Shown piece by piece: positions 17,811-27,471 of a stretch of 64,000 bases of DNA. Both the position numbers and the translations under genes were made by a program. Position 1 is the stretch's first letter; each line of letters opens with the position of its first letter. Origin of the DNA: Rhodoferax sp. (GTDB taxonomy: Bacteria > Pseudomonadota > Gammaproteobacteria > Burkholderiales > Burkholderiaceae_C); NCBI RefSeq assembly GCF_028688795.1, contig NZ_JAQTXM010000023.1, positions 1 to 64,000 of the forward strand, given 5' to 3'. The notes beneath the pieces are model-generated. The model was not told the DNA's origin. It searched no databases and worked only from the letters and a program-made list of their open reading frames with translations.

Positions 17811-18005
17811 TTAAAGGAATTTGGCAATGGCTGCCGCCACCATGCTCAGGATGAGGGTGGTGGTGATCGGAATAAAAAACTCGCGGCCAAAAAGCTTGAA
17901 GCGAAAGTCACCCGGCAGGCGGCCAAAACCAATTTTTTGCAGCCACGGCGTGAACCCGTTGATCAGCACCAGCGCCAGGAAAACAACAATCAGCCAGCGG
18001 AACAT
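17811..18005 (-). CDS. DUF2905-type small membrane protein
   Basis: A 64-residue protein with two membrane segments (RWLIVVFLALVLINGFTPWL and TTTLILSMVAAAIAKFL) flanking GFGRLPGDFRFKLFGREFFIPI. This central motif is typical of the DUF2905 family. The function is unknown. It lies between the methyltransferase gene and trxC on the same strand, so it may be cotranscribed with the former. Confidence 0.85.
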   Translation of the reverse strand: MFRWLIVVFLALVLINGFTPWLQKIGFGRLPGDFRFKLFGREFFIPITTTLILSMVAAAIAKFL

Positions 18006-18020
18006 GGGCGTGCCTTTAAA

Positions 18021-19166
18021 TTAGAGTGTGTGGGTTTTGTCACCAAGATCAAAGCCCACCGCCTGCCAGGGCTCACCCTTGTAAAAACCGATCACCTTGA
18101 AGAGTTCACCCATTTCGTGCTCCATGATCAGTTTTTGCGCCATGACACGTGTGGGTAAATCAGCCGCTTCCATGTGCGTCAGCAGGCCGCAATTCATCAA
18201 AAACCGCGCCTGATTGCAGTAGCCCAGCACGCCCAATCCAGCCTCGATGCCAGCCAGCGCCACACTGGTGAAGTTGACGTGCGCGGTGATGTCTTTTTGG
18301 CCGACCCGTGCCAGCGGATCGTCGTCCACCTGGTGCGCCTGGTGGCACATCACCGTGCCCATGTGGCGCTGCGGGTGGTAGTACTCGGCTTCTGGAAAGC
18401 CATAGTCAATCAAAAACACCGCACCGGCTGTGAGCTTGGCCGCCAGCGTGCGCACAAAAGATTCGCCCTGCGGGTGGATTTCAGTCAGGTAATCGTGGTC
18501 ACCTTGCACCTCAATCGGGGGCCGCAGATTGGTGACGCGGTCTTGCCAGGCAAAACGGGGGGCCTCCCCAGCGGCGGGCTCAGAATCCAGCACCACACCA
18601 CGCTCATACCAGACACCCCCCACGCGCGCCAGCAATTTCACCGGCATGGCGTCCAGCACCTCGTTGCCCAGCACCACGCCACGCATGTCATCAGGCAGCG
18701 CATCGACCCAACGCACCTGTTCAGAAAAAGCGGCCAACGTGGCCTGCTGACGGGCGCGCAAACTGCTTGAAATATCCACAATGGTGTAGCGCGGCAAAGG
18801 CACACCCTGCGCTTGCAAGGCTTGCAAAATTTGCAGCGCCAGCGCGCCAGAACCTGCACCAAATTCCCACACTTCCCCAGTGCCCGTCACTTCCAGCGCC
18901 TGCACCACTTGGCGCGCCAGCGTCCAGCCAAACAGCGGCGTGATCTCTGGCGAGGTCACAAAATCGCTGCCCGCCACGCGCACGCCGCCGTCCACGGTGT
19001 AAGGCAACACGCCAAATTTGGCGCTGCCGTGGGCGTAATAACCCAGGCCGGGGGTGTACAGGGCCTGGTCCATGAAGGTGTCAAAGCCAATCCAGCCACC
19101 GGCATCACGAATGGTCTGTGCAATGTGGTGGAAAAGCTCGCTCGTTAAACTGGGTGGTGTTGTCAT
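18021..19166 (-). CDS. MidA-family (DUF185) SAM-dependent methyltransferase
   Basis: A 381-residue class I methyltransferase like NDUFAF7/MidA. The SAM-binding motif is WEFGAGSGALA; downstream signatures include VLGNEVLDAMPV and LIDYGFPEAEYYHP. The eukaryotic member methylates a complex I arginine; the bacterial target is not established. The start at 19166 (MTTPPSL) was chosen because the longer ORF runs into the divergent SDR gene. That leaves only 19 bases between the two start codons. Confidence 0.88.
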   Translation of the reverse strand: MTTPPSLTSELFHHIAQTIRDAGGWIGFDTFMDQALYTPGLGYYAHGSAKFGVLPYTVDGGVRVAGSDFVTSPEITPLFGWTLARQVVQALEVTGTGEVWEFGAGSGALALQILQALQAQGVPLPRYTIVDISSSLRARQQATLAAFSEQVRWVDALPDDMRGVVLGNEVLDAMPVKLLARVGGVWYERGVVLDSEPAAGEAPRFAWQDRVTNLRPPIEVQGDHDYLTEIHPQGESFVRTLAAKLTAGAVFLIDYGFPEAEYYHPQRHMGTVMCHQAHQVDDDPLARVGQKDITAHVNFTSVALAGIEAGLGVLGYCNQARFLMNCGLLTHMEAADLPTRVMAQKLIMEHEMGELFKVIGFYKGEPWQAVGFDLGDKTHTL

Positions 19167-19185
19167 AGCCTGGAATTGTCCCCGA

Positions 19186-19980
19186 ATGTCCTCCCACCCT
19201 ACGCTACCCGCTGCATCACCCCCGTACCAACGCACCGTGCTGGTCACCGGCGCGGCCAAACGACTCGGTCGCGAGATCGCCCTGACCTTGGCCACAGCCG
19301 GTTGGCGGGTGGCGGTGCATTACCGCGACTCGGTCGAAGATGCTCGCAAAACTGTAGCTGACTGCGCAAGGCTATCGGGGTCTAGCGCCTCATTTCGTGC
19401 AAACTTGTCAAATGAGACAGCGGTGCGCAACCTGTTGCCCAGTGTGATCGAAGAGTTTGGCCCGGTGGATGCCATCGTCAACAGCGCGTCCACCTTTGAG
19501 CATGACACGCCCGAAACCTTCAGCTTTGCCGCCATGGAAAAACACATGCGCGCCAACGCCGGGGCGGCAATTTTGCTCAGCCAGGCCTTGCATGCGCACT
19601 TGGAAACGCGCGGTTATGCGTTGGGCGCGGTGGTCAACCTGCTGGATCAAAAACTGTGGAACCCCAACCCCGACTTTGTCAGCTACACCCTGTCCAAAGC
19701 GGCGCTGGAAGCGGCCAACACCATGCTGGCGTTGGCGCTGGCCCCGCGCGTGCGGGTAGTGGGTGTGGCGCCTGGCCTGACACTCACCAGCCACATGCTG
19801 TCCCCAGAAAAGTTTGAGGCGCTGCACAAGTTGTCGCCCTTGGGCCATTCATCCACCGCGGCCGATGTGGCTGCCACCGTGGCGTTTGCCTTGTCAAACC
19901 AGTCCATCACCGGCACCACGCTGCTGGTGGACGGTGGCCAGCACCTGATGAAGTTCGAGCGCGACTTCTCGCTGCTTTAA
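19186..19980 (+). CDS. short-chain dehydrogenase/reductase (pteridine reductase-like)
   Basis: A 264-residue NAD(P)-dependent oxidoreductase. The cofactor motif is TGAAKRLGREIA, with NSAS (NNAG variant) and the catalytic YTLSK (YxxxK). It precedes folB and ttcA on the same strand; the TGAAKRLG motif and the folB neighbour suggest a FolM-like dihydromonapterin/pteridine reductase, which is an inference. Repeat copy K is read in frame around VADCARLSGSSASF. Confidence 0.85.
   Translation: MSSHPTLPAASPPYQRTVLVTGAAKRLGREIALTLATAGWRVAVHYRDSVEDARKTVADCARLSGSSASFRANLSNETAVRNLLPSVIEEFGPVDAIVNSASTFEHDTPETFSFAAMEKHMRANAGAAILLSQALHAHLETRGYALGAVVNLLDQKLWNPNPDFVSYTLSKAALEAANTMLALALAPRVRVVGVAPGLTLTSHMLSPEKFEALHKLSPLGHSSTAADVAATVAFALSNQSITGTTLLVDGGQHLMKFERDFSLL
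19354..19395 (+). repeat. 42-bp palindromic repeat, copy K (inside SDR gene)
   Basis: Weaker copy: GTAGCTGACTGCGC and GGGTCTAGCGCC at the same spacing. Sense orientation, frame 1. The middle and 3' box are more diverged than in other copies. Confidence 0.5.
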
Positions 19981-20056
19981 GCCCTAGCTACAGACGCCCT
20001 TCCTTCCATGACGGTTGACAGCTGTTGCCAGCGCCCGACCACACCCCGGAAAACTC

Positions 20057-20452
20057 ATGATCACATACTCCAGCAGCCACACCATCGGCCAGCAAACCTT
20101 GACCCTCACCGGCTTGCGTTTTGACGCCAACCTGGGCATTCTCGACACCGAAAAAACCGCCCCGCAACCGATCCAGGTCGATGCCGAACTGAGCTTGGGC
20201 CACCAGCCCCTGCTGCCCGCCGATGACGACATCATGCATGTGCTGGACTACCGCAAGGTGCGCACCATCATCATTGACGAATGCACGTCTGAACACGTCA
20301 ACCTGCTTGAAACCCTGATCGGCAAGCTGGCCAATCGGCTGATGCAGTTGCCTGGTGTGAAGGGTGTGCGCGTGAAGATTGCCAAGCTTGAGATTTTTGT
20401 CGACTGCGAAGTGGCGATACGAATTGAAACCGGCCAATGGAACAAGGATTAA
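20057..20452 (+). CDS. folB: dihydroneopterin aldolase
   Basis: A 131-residue folate-pathway enzyme that cleaves 7,8-dihydroneopterin to 6-hydroxymethyldihydropterin and glycolaldehyde. Motifs include [19 protein letters not shown] and [10 protein letters not shown], typical of the family. The ATG at 20057 ([11 protein letters not shown]) fits family length better than the longer ORF. It ends 4 bases before ttcA and follows an SDR that could be a pteridine reductase. Confidence 0.92.
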   Translation: MITYSSSHTIGQQTLTLTGLRFDANLGILDTEKTAPQPIQVDAELSLGHQPLLPADDDIMHVLDYRKVRTIIIDECTSEHVNLLETLIGKLANRLMQLPGVKGVRVKIAKLEIFVDCEVAIRIETGQWNKD

Positions 20453-20456
20453 ACCC

Positions 20457-21437
20457 ATGAATGCAACCTGGACAGACACCGATCGCGGTACCGACGTGTT
20501 GGACGCGCCCTCCGCCACAGAGGCTGGCACCGCCACCAAAAACCCCAAAGCCGAGCGCGACGCGGCGCAACGTGTCGCGTACGAGATCAACAAGCTCGAA
20601 AAACGCCTGTGCCGCCAAGTGGGCCAGGCCATCATCGACTTCAACATGATCGAGGAAGGTGACCGCGTGATGGTGTGCGTGAGCGGTGGCAAGGACAGCT
20701 ACGGGTTGCTCGACATTCTGCTGAAGCTACAAAAGCGCGCGCCGATCAACTTTGAGGTCATCGCCGTCAACCTGGACCAGAAACAACCCGGTTTTCCGGC
20801 GCACATCTTGCCCGAGTACCTGAGCAAACTGGGCATCGAATACCACATCGAAACCCAGGACACCTACAGCATTGTCAAAAAAGTGGTGGCTGAGGGCAAG
20901 ACCATGTGCAGCCTGTGCAGCCGGCTGCGCCGGGGTATTTTGTACCGCGTCGCCGATGAACTCAAAATCACCAAAATCGCGCTGGGTCACCACCGTGACG
21001 ACATGTTGGCCACCTTCTTTCTGAACATGTTTTTTGGCGGCAAGCTCAAGGGCATGCCACCCAAACTGGTGAGCGACGACGGCGGCCACATGGTGATTCG
21101 CCCGCTGGCCAACGTGGCTGAAAAAGACCTGATCCGCTGGGCCGCACACCGTGAATTCCCTATCATTCCGTGCAGCCTGTGCGGCAGCCAGGAAAACCTG
21201 CAGCGCCAGCTGATCGGCCAGATGCTGCGTGACTGGGAAAAACAATACCCCGGCCGCACCGAGACCATGTTCACCGCACTGCAAAACGTGGTGCCTTCAC
21301 ATTTGATGGATGTCAATCGCTACGACTTCAAAGGCCTGAAAATCACCGGCGTGGAAGATGCGGACGGCGACAAAGTGTTTGACCCCGAAGAATTCCCGCT
21401 GCCCCGCGTGGCGGGCCTGCCTTTGGTGCAAATTTAG
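20457..21437 (+). CDS. ttcA: tRNA 2-thiocytidine biosynthesis protein
   Basis: Thiolates cytidine 32 of tRNA using an iron-sulfur cluster. The PP-loop is [11 protein letters not shown]; the cluster Cys pair is in [11 protein letters not shown], with a further CSLCGSQ near residue 240. The 326-residue length fits. The start at 20457 begins MNATWTDT and is four bases after folB. The stop is followed directly by repeat copy E. Confidence 0.95.
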   Translation: MNATWTDTDRGTDVLDAPSATEAGTATKNPKAERDAAQRVAYEINKLEKRLCRQVGQAIIDFNMIEEGDRVMVCVSGGKDSYGLLDILLKLQKRAPINFEVIAVNLDQKQPGFPAHILPEYLSKLGIEYHIETQDTYSIVKKVVAEGKTMCSLCSRLRRGILYRVADELKITKIALGHHRDDMLATFFLNMFFGGKLKGMPPKLVSDDGGHMVIRPLANVAEKDLIRWAAHREFPIIPCSLCGSQENLQRQLIGQMLRDWEKQYPGRTETMFTALQNVVPSHLMDVNRYDFKGLKITGVEDADGDKVFDPEEFPLPRVAGLPLVQI

Positions 21438-21448
21438 TTTTATATACA

Positions 21449-21490
21449 AAATAGGCTTCTAGCCCTTATGAATAGAGCGATATCAGCTAT
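21449..21490 (-). repeat. 42-bp palindromic repeat, copy E (ttcA / lipoprotein junction)
   Basis: Minus-strand reading ATAGCTGATATCGC, then AGGGCTAGAAGCC, at exact spacing. It begins 12 bases after the ttcA stop and covers the start codon and first codons of the next gene. Confidence 0.85.
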
Positions 21491-22067
21491 TTATTTTATA
21501 GCATTAAATATCTTGATGGCCTTGCTGTCAGGCTGCGCCAGCACACGACTTGTCGACACGCAGGTCAACAGCTTTGCGCCACAAGTGGTAGCCGCGGGTG
21601 CCAGCTACCAGTTTGAGCGCTTGCCGTCGCAATTGGTCGACCCCGTGGGCCAGGCCAAACTTGAAAAACTGGCCGAGCAAGCCCTGGCCAAGGTCGGCCT
21701 GAAGCGCCAAAACGGCGCCACTTTAAGCGTGCAGGTGAACGCCGTGCAGCGCCAGGAATACAGCTACAACCCAAGCGGGGTGAACATTGGCTGGGGCCTG
21801 GGCTGGGCCGTTGGCCATGGCTCGATTGGCATCAGCAACCGTGGCCCGCTGTTTCCGGGGCTGGGCGAACGACCCATCTACTGGCGCCAGGTCAGCCTGA
21901 TCATTCGCAATGCCGCAGGTAGCGTGGTGTTTGAGAGCCACGCCAGCCACGAGGGCGTCTGGGCTGACAGCGACGCCATTCTGGCCGCCATGCTGGATGC
22001 TGCGCTCAAAAGCTTCCCCACCCCGCCCAGCGGTGTGCGCCGCGTCAACATTGAAATCCCTCGCTAA
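21468..22067 (+). CDS. DUF4136-type lipoprotein
   Basis: A 199-residue lipoprotein. The signal peptide ends with lipobox LLSGC (Cys 23). The mature part has features of DUF4136 proteins (FAPQVVAAGASYQFERLPSQ, AALKSFPTPP). Its ATG and first eight codons (MNRAISAI) come from repeat copy E. The only nearby downstream ATG would leave almost no signal peptide, so the repeat appears to supply the start. No function is known. Confidence 0.8.
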   Translation: MNRAISAIYFIALNILMALLSGCASTRLVDTQVNSFAPQVVAAGASYQFERLPSQLVDPVGQAKLEKLAEQALAKVGLKRQNGATLSVQVNAVQRQEYSYNPSGVNIGWGLGWAVGHGSIGISNRGPLFPGLGERPIYWRQVSLIIRNAAGSVVFESHASHEGVWADSDAILAAMLDAALKSFPTPPSGVRRVNIEIPR

Positions 22068-22083
22068 TCAGTTGCGGACATTC

Positions 22084-22722
22084 ATGCAAGCCACACGAAT
22101 CATTGCCATCCGCCACGGCGAAACCGCCTGGAACGTCGACACCCGGCTACAAGGCCACCTGGACATTGCGCTCAACCACAACGGCATCTGGCAAGCTGGG
22201 CAAGTCGCCCGCGCGTTGGCTGACGAGCCAATTGACGCCGTCTATGCCAGTGACCTGCTGCGTGCCTGGCAAACGGCCAATGCCATCGCCCATGCCACCG
22301 ACGCGCCGCTGCTGCCCAGCCAGGGCTTGCGCGAGCGTGGTTTTGGAAAGTTCGAAGGCAAGACCTACGCCGAAATTGAGGCGCAATGGCCAGAGGAATC
22401 TGTGATGTGGCGCAAACGGGTGCCTGACTGGGCCCCGCCGGGCGGTGAATCTCTGCTCACCTTGCGAGAACGCATCGCCCGCACCGTGAACAACTTGGCA
22501 CAACAACACATCGGTGGCCAAATTGTGCTGGTGGCGCACGGCGGCGTGATGGACATCCTTTACCGGCTGGCCACCGGCCAGGAGCTGCACGCGCCGCGCA
22601 GCTGGCAACTGGGCAACGCCGCTATCAACCGCCTGCTCTGGACACCCGAGGGCATGACCCTGGTCGGCTGGGCCGATACGCGCCACCTGGAAGGCGCCGT
22701 GCTGGATGAAGGCAGCGCTTAA
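22084..22722 (+). CDS. histidine phosphatase family protein (GpmB-like)
   Basis: A 212-residue phosphatase of the phosphoglycerate mutase superfamily. The phosphoacceptor motif IRHGETAWN is at the N-terminus; LRERGFGKFEG and the second catalytic His in VAHGGVMDIL follow. The length and motifs fit broad-specificity phosphatases; cobalamin-pathway CobC is less likely because no cobalamin genes are near. The start at 22084 lies 16 bases after the lipoprotein stop. Confidence 0.9.
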   Translation: MQATRIIAIRHGETAWNVDTRLQGHLDIALNHNGIWQAGQVARALADEPIDAVYASDLLRAWQTANAIAHATDAPLLPSQGLRERGFGKFEGKTYAEIEAQWPEESVMWRKRVPDWAPPGGESLLTLRERIARTVNNLAQQHIGGQIVLVAHGGVMDILYRLATGQELHAPRSWQLGNAAINRLLWTPEGMTLVGWADTRHLEGAVLDEGSA

Positions 22723-22840
22723 TTGAAGGTGCCACCGAAGGCCTGGTGCCCTGATTGCCTCGGTGAAAGTGCCTGGGCAGTCAGCCCGCCAAATCGCGGA
22801 AAATCAGCACAGATTCACATTCATTCAACACTAGATACCC

Positions 22841-23089
22841 ATGACTGACACCATCCAACGCCCCGCCCTGCCCGACCACCTGTCTGCCGACGCGCGCAGT
22901 CCCCACCACGTGGCCGCCGTGTTTGAACACGACATCGGCATCCGCTTCAATGACAAGGAGCGCGGCGATGTCGAGGAATATTGCATCAGCGAAGGCTGGG
23001 TCAAGGTGCCTGCCGGCAAAGCGCGTGACCGCAAGGGCCAGCCGCTGCTGATCAAGCTCAAGGGCAAGGTCGAAGCCTTTTACAAGTAG
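22841..23089 (+). CDS. DUF3297 family protein
   Basis: An 82-residue acidic/basic protein with no membrane segments. HVAAVFEHDIGIRFNDKER, EEYCISEGWVKV and GKARDRKGQPLLIKLKGKVE are typical of DUF3297. The function is unknown. Its 3' end overlaps the convergent membrane-protein gene by 10 bases. The 118-bp gap upstream contains an imperfect hairpin (CACCGAAGGC/GCCTCGGTG) without a T-run. Confidence 0.88.
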   Translation: MTDTIQRPALPDHLSADARSPHHVAAVFEHDIGIRFNDKERGDVEEYCISEGWVKVPAGKARDRKGQPLLIKLKGKVEAFYK

Positions 23090-23493
23090 ACCAGCAGCAA
23101 CAACAGCAGCAGCGCCGCATAGGGCCAGGCCACCGTAGGCCGAAGCGCGCTGCGCGCATAGTCAGCCAGCAGGCCCATCAGACCGGGCCGCGTTGCCAGC
23201 CACTGCGAATGCAGCTGAAACGGCTCGTCGCCGCCTTGTGCCCCCCGCCTGAACATCGCCTCGATGTCGACCAGGCGCGTAACCAGCCGGTTTTGCCAGG
23301 TCTTCAACACCGCTTCCTGAGCCCACAGAATCAGCACCAGCGCGCCAAGCGCCAGTGGGTCCAGCCCATACACCCAGGCAGCCGCCGTCAGCAGCGTGGC
23401 CACCAGCTTGAGAGCCAAGGCGCTGCGCTCATAAGCCTCGTGGTTGTTCTGCAGGGTGGTCCACTCCTGCGCGAGTTGTGCCTTGATATCCAT
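23080..23493 (-). CDS. hypothetical membrane protein
   Basis: A 137-residue protein I do not recognise. It has an N-terminal helix (MDIKAQLAQEWTTLQNNHEA), two adjacent membrane segments (ALKLVATLLTAAAWVYGL and LALGALVLILWAQEAVL), a hydrophilic centre, and a C-terminal Leu-rich span. The layout suggests a small inner-membrane protein. It is convergent with DUF3297 and divergent from the cytochrome c gene. Confidence 0.7.
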   Translation of the reverse strand: MDIKAQLAQEWTTLQNNHEAYERSALALKLVATLLTAAAWVYGLDPLALGALVLILWAQEAVLKTWQNRLVTRLVDIEAMFRRGAQGGDEPFQLHSQWLATRPGLMGLLADYARSALRPTVAWPYAALLLLLLLVYL

Positions 23494-23707
23494 GGGTAAA
23501 AGCTCCGACTAAGCATCACGCAGACCGACATGGCTGCCCGCGCATTGTCCCTTGGCGCCCCGCCGCCGGCCTTTTGTGGCCTCACATGCGAAAAATCAAC
23601 GGCTGCAGCCCTGAACTGCCTACATTCATTTTTGCTGCTCGTCGGTGGAATTTTTTCAAGCCCATTGGCGTTGATGCAGTGTTTTTTGACTCAGCAGGAG
23701 ACCCAAC

Positions 23708-24136
23708 ATGAAGCATTCAGAAACCCAAAAGTTTGCGCTGGCCGCGATCGCGCTGGCGTTGGTCAGCGGCGTGGCCTACGCCCAAACCACAAAACTTGAC
23801 CTCGGCAAACAAGAGTACCTGGAAAATTGTGCGGTGTGCCACGCTCCAAGCGGCAAAGGCGGCGGGCCCTATGTGGACTTTCTTCGTAAAAGCCCGCCCG
23901 ACCTGACCCAGTTGACCAAGACCAATGGCGGGGTGTTTCCGGTGAACCGGGTGTACGAGACCATCGAGGGTGCCAACGTGCCTAGCCATGGCTCGCGCGA
24001 CATGCCCATCTGGGGGCAGGATTACCGCATCAAGGCAGCTGAATACTATGTGGATGTGCCCTACGACCCAGAGCCGTATGTGCGCGCGCGCATCCTGACG
24101 CTCCTTGAGTACATCAACCGACTACAAGAGCGCTGA
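23708..24136 (+). CDS. periplasmic c-type cytochrome (single heme)
   Basis: A 142-residue cytochrome with a Sec signal peptide (ending VAYA-QTT) and one heme-binding motif CAVCH. A probable axial Met lies in SRDMPIWG. A good Shine-Dalgarno (AGGAG) precedes the ATG. The redox partner is unknown; no oxidase or dehydrogenase genes adjoin it. Confidence 0.9.
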   Translation: MKHSETQKFALAAIALALVSGVAYAQTTKLDLGKQEYLENCAVCHAPSGKGGGPYVDFLRKSPPDLTQLTKTNGGVFPVNRVYETIEGANVPSHGSRDMPIWGQDYRIKAAEYYVDVPYDPEPYVRARILTLLEYINRLQER

Positions 24137-24199
24137 CCCCACTTGTGGGGATGTGTAACGGGTGCGCCTGAGGTGTGCCGGCGGGCCTAAACTCCCGCC

Positions 24200-26254
24200 A
24201 TGATCCATAGCCGTCAAAGCGCACGCACCTTCCTCATCAGCCAATTCCACCGCTTAAAGGCGCTGGCCAGGCAATATCCCTGGCGGGCAGCGTTGCTGCT
24301 TCCTGCGCTGATGCTGTTTTATGTGCTGCTGTTGATTCCATTTACACCCGGCATTGGTGATTTGCGCCGTGCCAAATCCGAAGCGCCGTCAATGCTGCTG
24401 GCCTCTGATGGCACCGTGTTGGCCGAGTACAAACGCATCAACCGCCAGTGGGTGCCACTCGAAAAAATAGCACCCAATGTGGTGAATGCGTTGATCGCCA
24501 CCGAAGACCGGCGCTTTTACCAACACCACGGCATAGATTTTCATCGTCTGGCAGGTGCTGCTCTGCGCACCTTAGGCGGCGATTTGCAGGGTGGCTCCAC
24601 CATCACGCAGCAGCTGGCGCGCAACCTCTTCCCCAAAGACATTGGCAGCGCCACCAGCATCACGCGTAAGATCAAGGAGGCCATCACGGCGCTGAAAATC
24701 GAGGTGGTGTATTCCAAGCGCGAGATTCTTGAGACCTACCTCAACACGGTGCCTTTTCTGTACAACGCCTTCGGCATCGAAATGGCAGCGCGCACCTATT
24801 TCGACAAATCAGCCGACCAGCTTGACGTGCTGGAAAGCGCCACGCTGATCGGCATGCTCAAGGGCACCAGCTACTACAACCCAGTGCAAAACCCGGAACG
24901 CGCCGTGCAACGCCGCAACCTGGTGCTGGCGCAAATGGCCAAAAACGGCAACCTGGACCCAACCCGCCTGGCGACACTGTCGAAGCGGCCTTTAAGACTT
25001 GATTTTGAGCGACAAGTCGAGCCGCTGGGGCTGGCACCGCACGTGGCGCAATACCTGCGCCCCTGGCTGATCGCCTGGGCCGACCGCCATGACCACGACC
25101 TTCAAGCCGACGGCCTGCGGGTGTACACCACGCTGGACGCCAAGCTGCAGAAAGCGGCCAACCAGGCGGTGACGCGCCAACTCGGCCAACTGCAACAACT
25201 GGCCAACGGCCGACGCAAGACTGACCCGGAGCGGGCCGTGCTGCAAGCCGGTTTTTTGGCGCTGGAGCCGCGCACTGGCGCCGTGCGCGCCTGGGTCGGC
25301 AGCCGCGACTTTGCCCAGGAGCAGTTTGACCATGTGAGCCAGGCGCGGCGCCAACCCGGCTCCACCTTCAAGCCTTTTGTGTATGGCGCGGCCTTCATGC
25401 AAGGGTTTGATCCGTCCTACACCTTGATAGACCAGCCGGTGTCCATCAAGATGCCGGGCGGCGAGCCTTGGACGCCCAGCGACGACACATCGCCCAGCTA
25501 CGAGCCCATGACCCTGAGCAACGGGCTGGCCTATTCCAAAAACACCATCACCGCCCAACTGATGGAGAAGGTCGGCGCGCAACGCGTCGGGCAACTGGCG
25601 AAAGCCATGGGCGTGCGCCAGAGCAAGCTCGACCTAGTGCCTTCACTGGCCCTGGGCACCAGCCCCGTCACTTTGATTGAGATGGTCAGCGCCTACGGCA
25701 CCATCGCCAATGGTGGCAATTACATGCAGCCTTACATGGTGTTGCGCGTGGAAGACCGCAACGGCCAAGTGCTGGAAAAGTTCGAGCCCGTGACCGAGCT
25801 TGAGCCCGCCATGCCACGCGCAGCCAGCCTGACCCTGGTGAACGCCATGCGCGGTGTGATCGACCGGGGCACGGGCGCCGCTATTCGCTACCGCTATGGC
25901 ATACAGGCCGACGTGGCCGGCAAAACCGGCACCACCCAGGACAACACCGATGGCTGGTTCATCATGATGAATCCGCAGCTGGTGGCAGGCGCCAGGGTGG
26001 GCTTTAACGACAGCAGCGTGAAGATGGGATCGTGGGGCCAAGGCGCCCGCAGTGCACTGCCCATGGTGGGCGATGTGTTCCAGCAGGCGTTTCGCAACCG
26101 CTGGCTTGATCCGAAGGTCGAATTCGACATACCGCGCCCAAGGCCACCACCGCCACCCGAGCCAGAGTCCACACCCTCGGATCAAGCCGACCCGCTGTCA
26201 GATCTCGTCAATGATGTGATGGGCAAAATCCTGCGGCAGTTCCAGCAGAACTGA
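24200..26254 (+). CDS. bifunctional penicillin-binding protein (PBP1 type)
   Basis: A 684-residue class A PBP, both glycosyltransferase and transpeptidase. It has an N-terminal membrane anchor (RAALLLPALMLFYVLLLI). GT51 motifs are TEDRRFYQHHG and GGSTITQQLARN. Transpeptidase motifs are STFK (nucleophile Ser), SKN and KTGTT. It is shorter than E. coli PBP1a, lacking the large inserted OB-like domain, and ends in a proline-rich tail. It is transcribed convergently with ruvB. Confidence 0.92.
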   Translation: MIHSRQSARTFLISQFHRLKALARQYPWRAALLLPALMLFYVLLLIPFTPGIGDLRRAKSEAPSMLLASDGTVLAEYKRINRQWVPLEKIAPNVVNALIATEDRRFYQHHGIDFHRLAGAALRTLGGDLQGGSTITQQLARNLFPKDIGSATSITRKIKEAITALKIEVVYSKREILETYLNTVPFLYNAFGIEMAARTYFDKSADQLDVLESATLIGMLKGTSYYNPVQNPERAVQRRNLVLAQMAKNGNLDPTRLATLSKRPLRLDFERQVEPLGLAPHVAQYLRPWLIAWADRHDHDLQADGLRVYTTLDAKLQKAANQAVTRQLGQLQQLANGRRKTDPERAVLQAGFLALEPRTGAVRAWVGSRDFAQEQFDHVSQARRQPGSTFKPFVYGAAFMQGFDPSYTLIDQPVSIKMPGGEPWTPSDDTSPSYEPMTLSNGLAYSKNTITAQLMEKVGAQRVGQLAKAMGVRQSKLDLVPSLALGTSPVTLIEMVSAYGTIANGGNYMQPYMVLRVEDRNGQVLEKFEPVTELEPAMPRAASLTLVNAMRGVIDRGTGAAIRYRYGIQADVAGKTGTTQDNTDGWFIMMNPQLVAGARVGFNDSSVKMGSWGQGARSALPMVGDVFQQAFRNRWLDPKVEFDIPRPRPPPPPEPESTPSDQADPLSDLVNDVMGKILRQFQQN

Positions 26255-26262
26255 CGCTCAGT

Positions 26263-27336
26263 TCACACGCCAAACATGTCCAGCCCACCCTGCCCGCTTT
26301 GGTTAGCGGGCGGTGTCACACCCAAATGTTTGTACGCCGCCAGCGTGGCAATGCGGCCGCGCGGCGTGCGCTGCAGGTAGCCCTGTTGAATCAAATAGGG
26401 TTCAATCACATCCTCGATGGTTTCGCGTTCCTCACCAATGCTGGCGGCAATGTTGTCCAGGCCCACCGGGCCGCCGTCAAAGCGGTGAATCACGGCTTCC
26501 AGCAGCTTGCGGTCCATCAAATCAAAACCTTGCGGGTCGACATCGAGCATGACCAGAGCGCGGTTGGCAATGTCGAGCGTGATTTCACCCGCGCCTTTCA
26601 CGTCGGCATAGTCGCGCACGCGGCGCAGCAAGCGGTTGGCTATGCGCGGTGTGCCGCGTGAGCGCCGGGCAATCTCAAAACCGCCTTGTTCATCAGTGGG
26701 CACCTTGAGCAGACCGGCACTGCGCTTGACGATGCGCGCCAGCTCCTCGGAGGTGTAAAACTCCAGCCGCGCCACGATGCCAAAGCGGTCACGCAGCGGG
26801 TTGGTCAGCATGCCCGCGCGGGTGGTGGCACCCACCAGGGTAAAGGGCTGCAAATCGAGCTTGATGGAGCGCGCCGCCGGGCCTTCGCCAATCATGATGT
26901 CGATCTTGTAGTCTTCCAGCGCGGGGTACAAAATCTCTTCCACCACCGGGCTCAAGCGGTGAATTTCGTCGATGAACAACACATCGTTTTTTTCCAGATT
27001 GGTCAGCAGCGCCGCCAAATCTTTCGGTTTTTCCAGCACCGGCCCGCTGGTCTGACGCAAGTTCACGCCCAGTTCAGCGGCAATGATGTGGCTTAGCGTG
27101 GTTTTGCCTAAGCCCGGCGGGCCAAACAGCAGCACGTGGTCTAGCGCCTCGTCGCGCATTTTGGCGGCACTGATGAAAATCTCAAGCTGTTCCCGCGCCT
27201 TGACCTGGCCCACGTACTCATCCAGCAGCTTGGGCCGCAGAGCGCGCTCAATCGCCTCCTCAAAGGGCGAGGCAGGGGCGTTGGACACCACACGTTTCGG
27301 CGGCGCTGGGGCAAAGTCATCAGTTTGGATACTCAA
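26263..27336 (-). CDS. ruvB: Holliday junction branch migration ATPase RuvB
   Basis: The hexameric motor of the RuvAB branch-migration complex. Walker A is [11 protein letters not shown], Walker [11 protein letters not shown], sensor GATTRAG, and the C-terminal winged helix includes RTPRGR. I chose a TTG start at 27336 because beta-proteobacterial RuvB proteins typically begin with SIQTDDF; the ORF track extends to 27387. ruvA and ruvC lie about 8 and 28 kb away, so the ruv genes are dispersed. Confidence 0.9.
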   Translation of the reverse strand: MSIQTDDFAPAPPKRVVSNAPASPFEEAIERALRPKLLDEYVGQVKAREQLEIFISAAKMRDEALDHVLLFGPPGLGKTTLSHIIAAELGVNLRQTSGPVLEKPKDLAALLTNLEKNDVLFIDEIHRLSPVVEEILYPALEDYKIDIMIGEGPAARSIKLDLQPFTLVGATTRAGMLTNPLRDRFGIVARLEFYTSEELARIVKRSAGLLKVPTDEQGGFEIARRSRGTPRIANRLLRRVRDYADVKGAGEITLDIANRALVMLDVDPQGFDLMDRKLLEAVIHRFDGGPVGLDNIAASIGEERETIEDVIEPYLIQQGYLQRTPRGRIATLAAYKHLGVTPPANQSGQGGLDMFGV

Positions 27337-27471
27337 GGCAAGCTCAGTTTCAAGGCAAAGTGGCACTATAGCGCCCTGCATGCCCACCCCACGCGCTCAA
27401 GCCCCAGGCCACATCTGCCGATAACATGACAAGAGACCACTTACGGGCCACAACCTGACCCCAGCCCTGCC

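Noticed and set aside
24137-24155. CCCCACTTGTGGGG hairpin as a terminator of the cytochrome c gene
   Set aside because: The stem is short with a very small loop and is not followed by a T-run; too weak to call.
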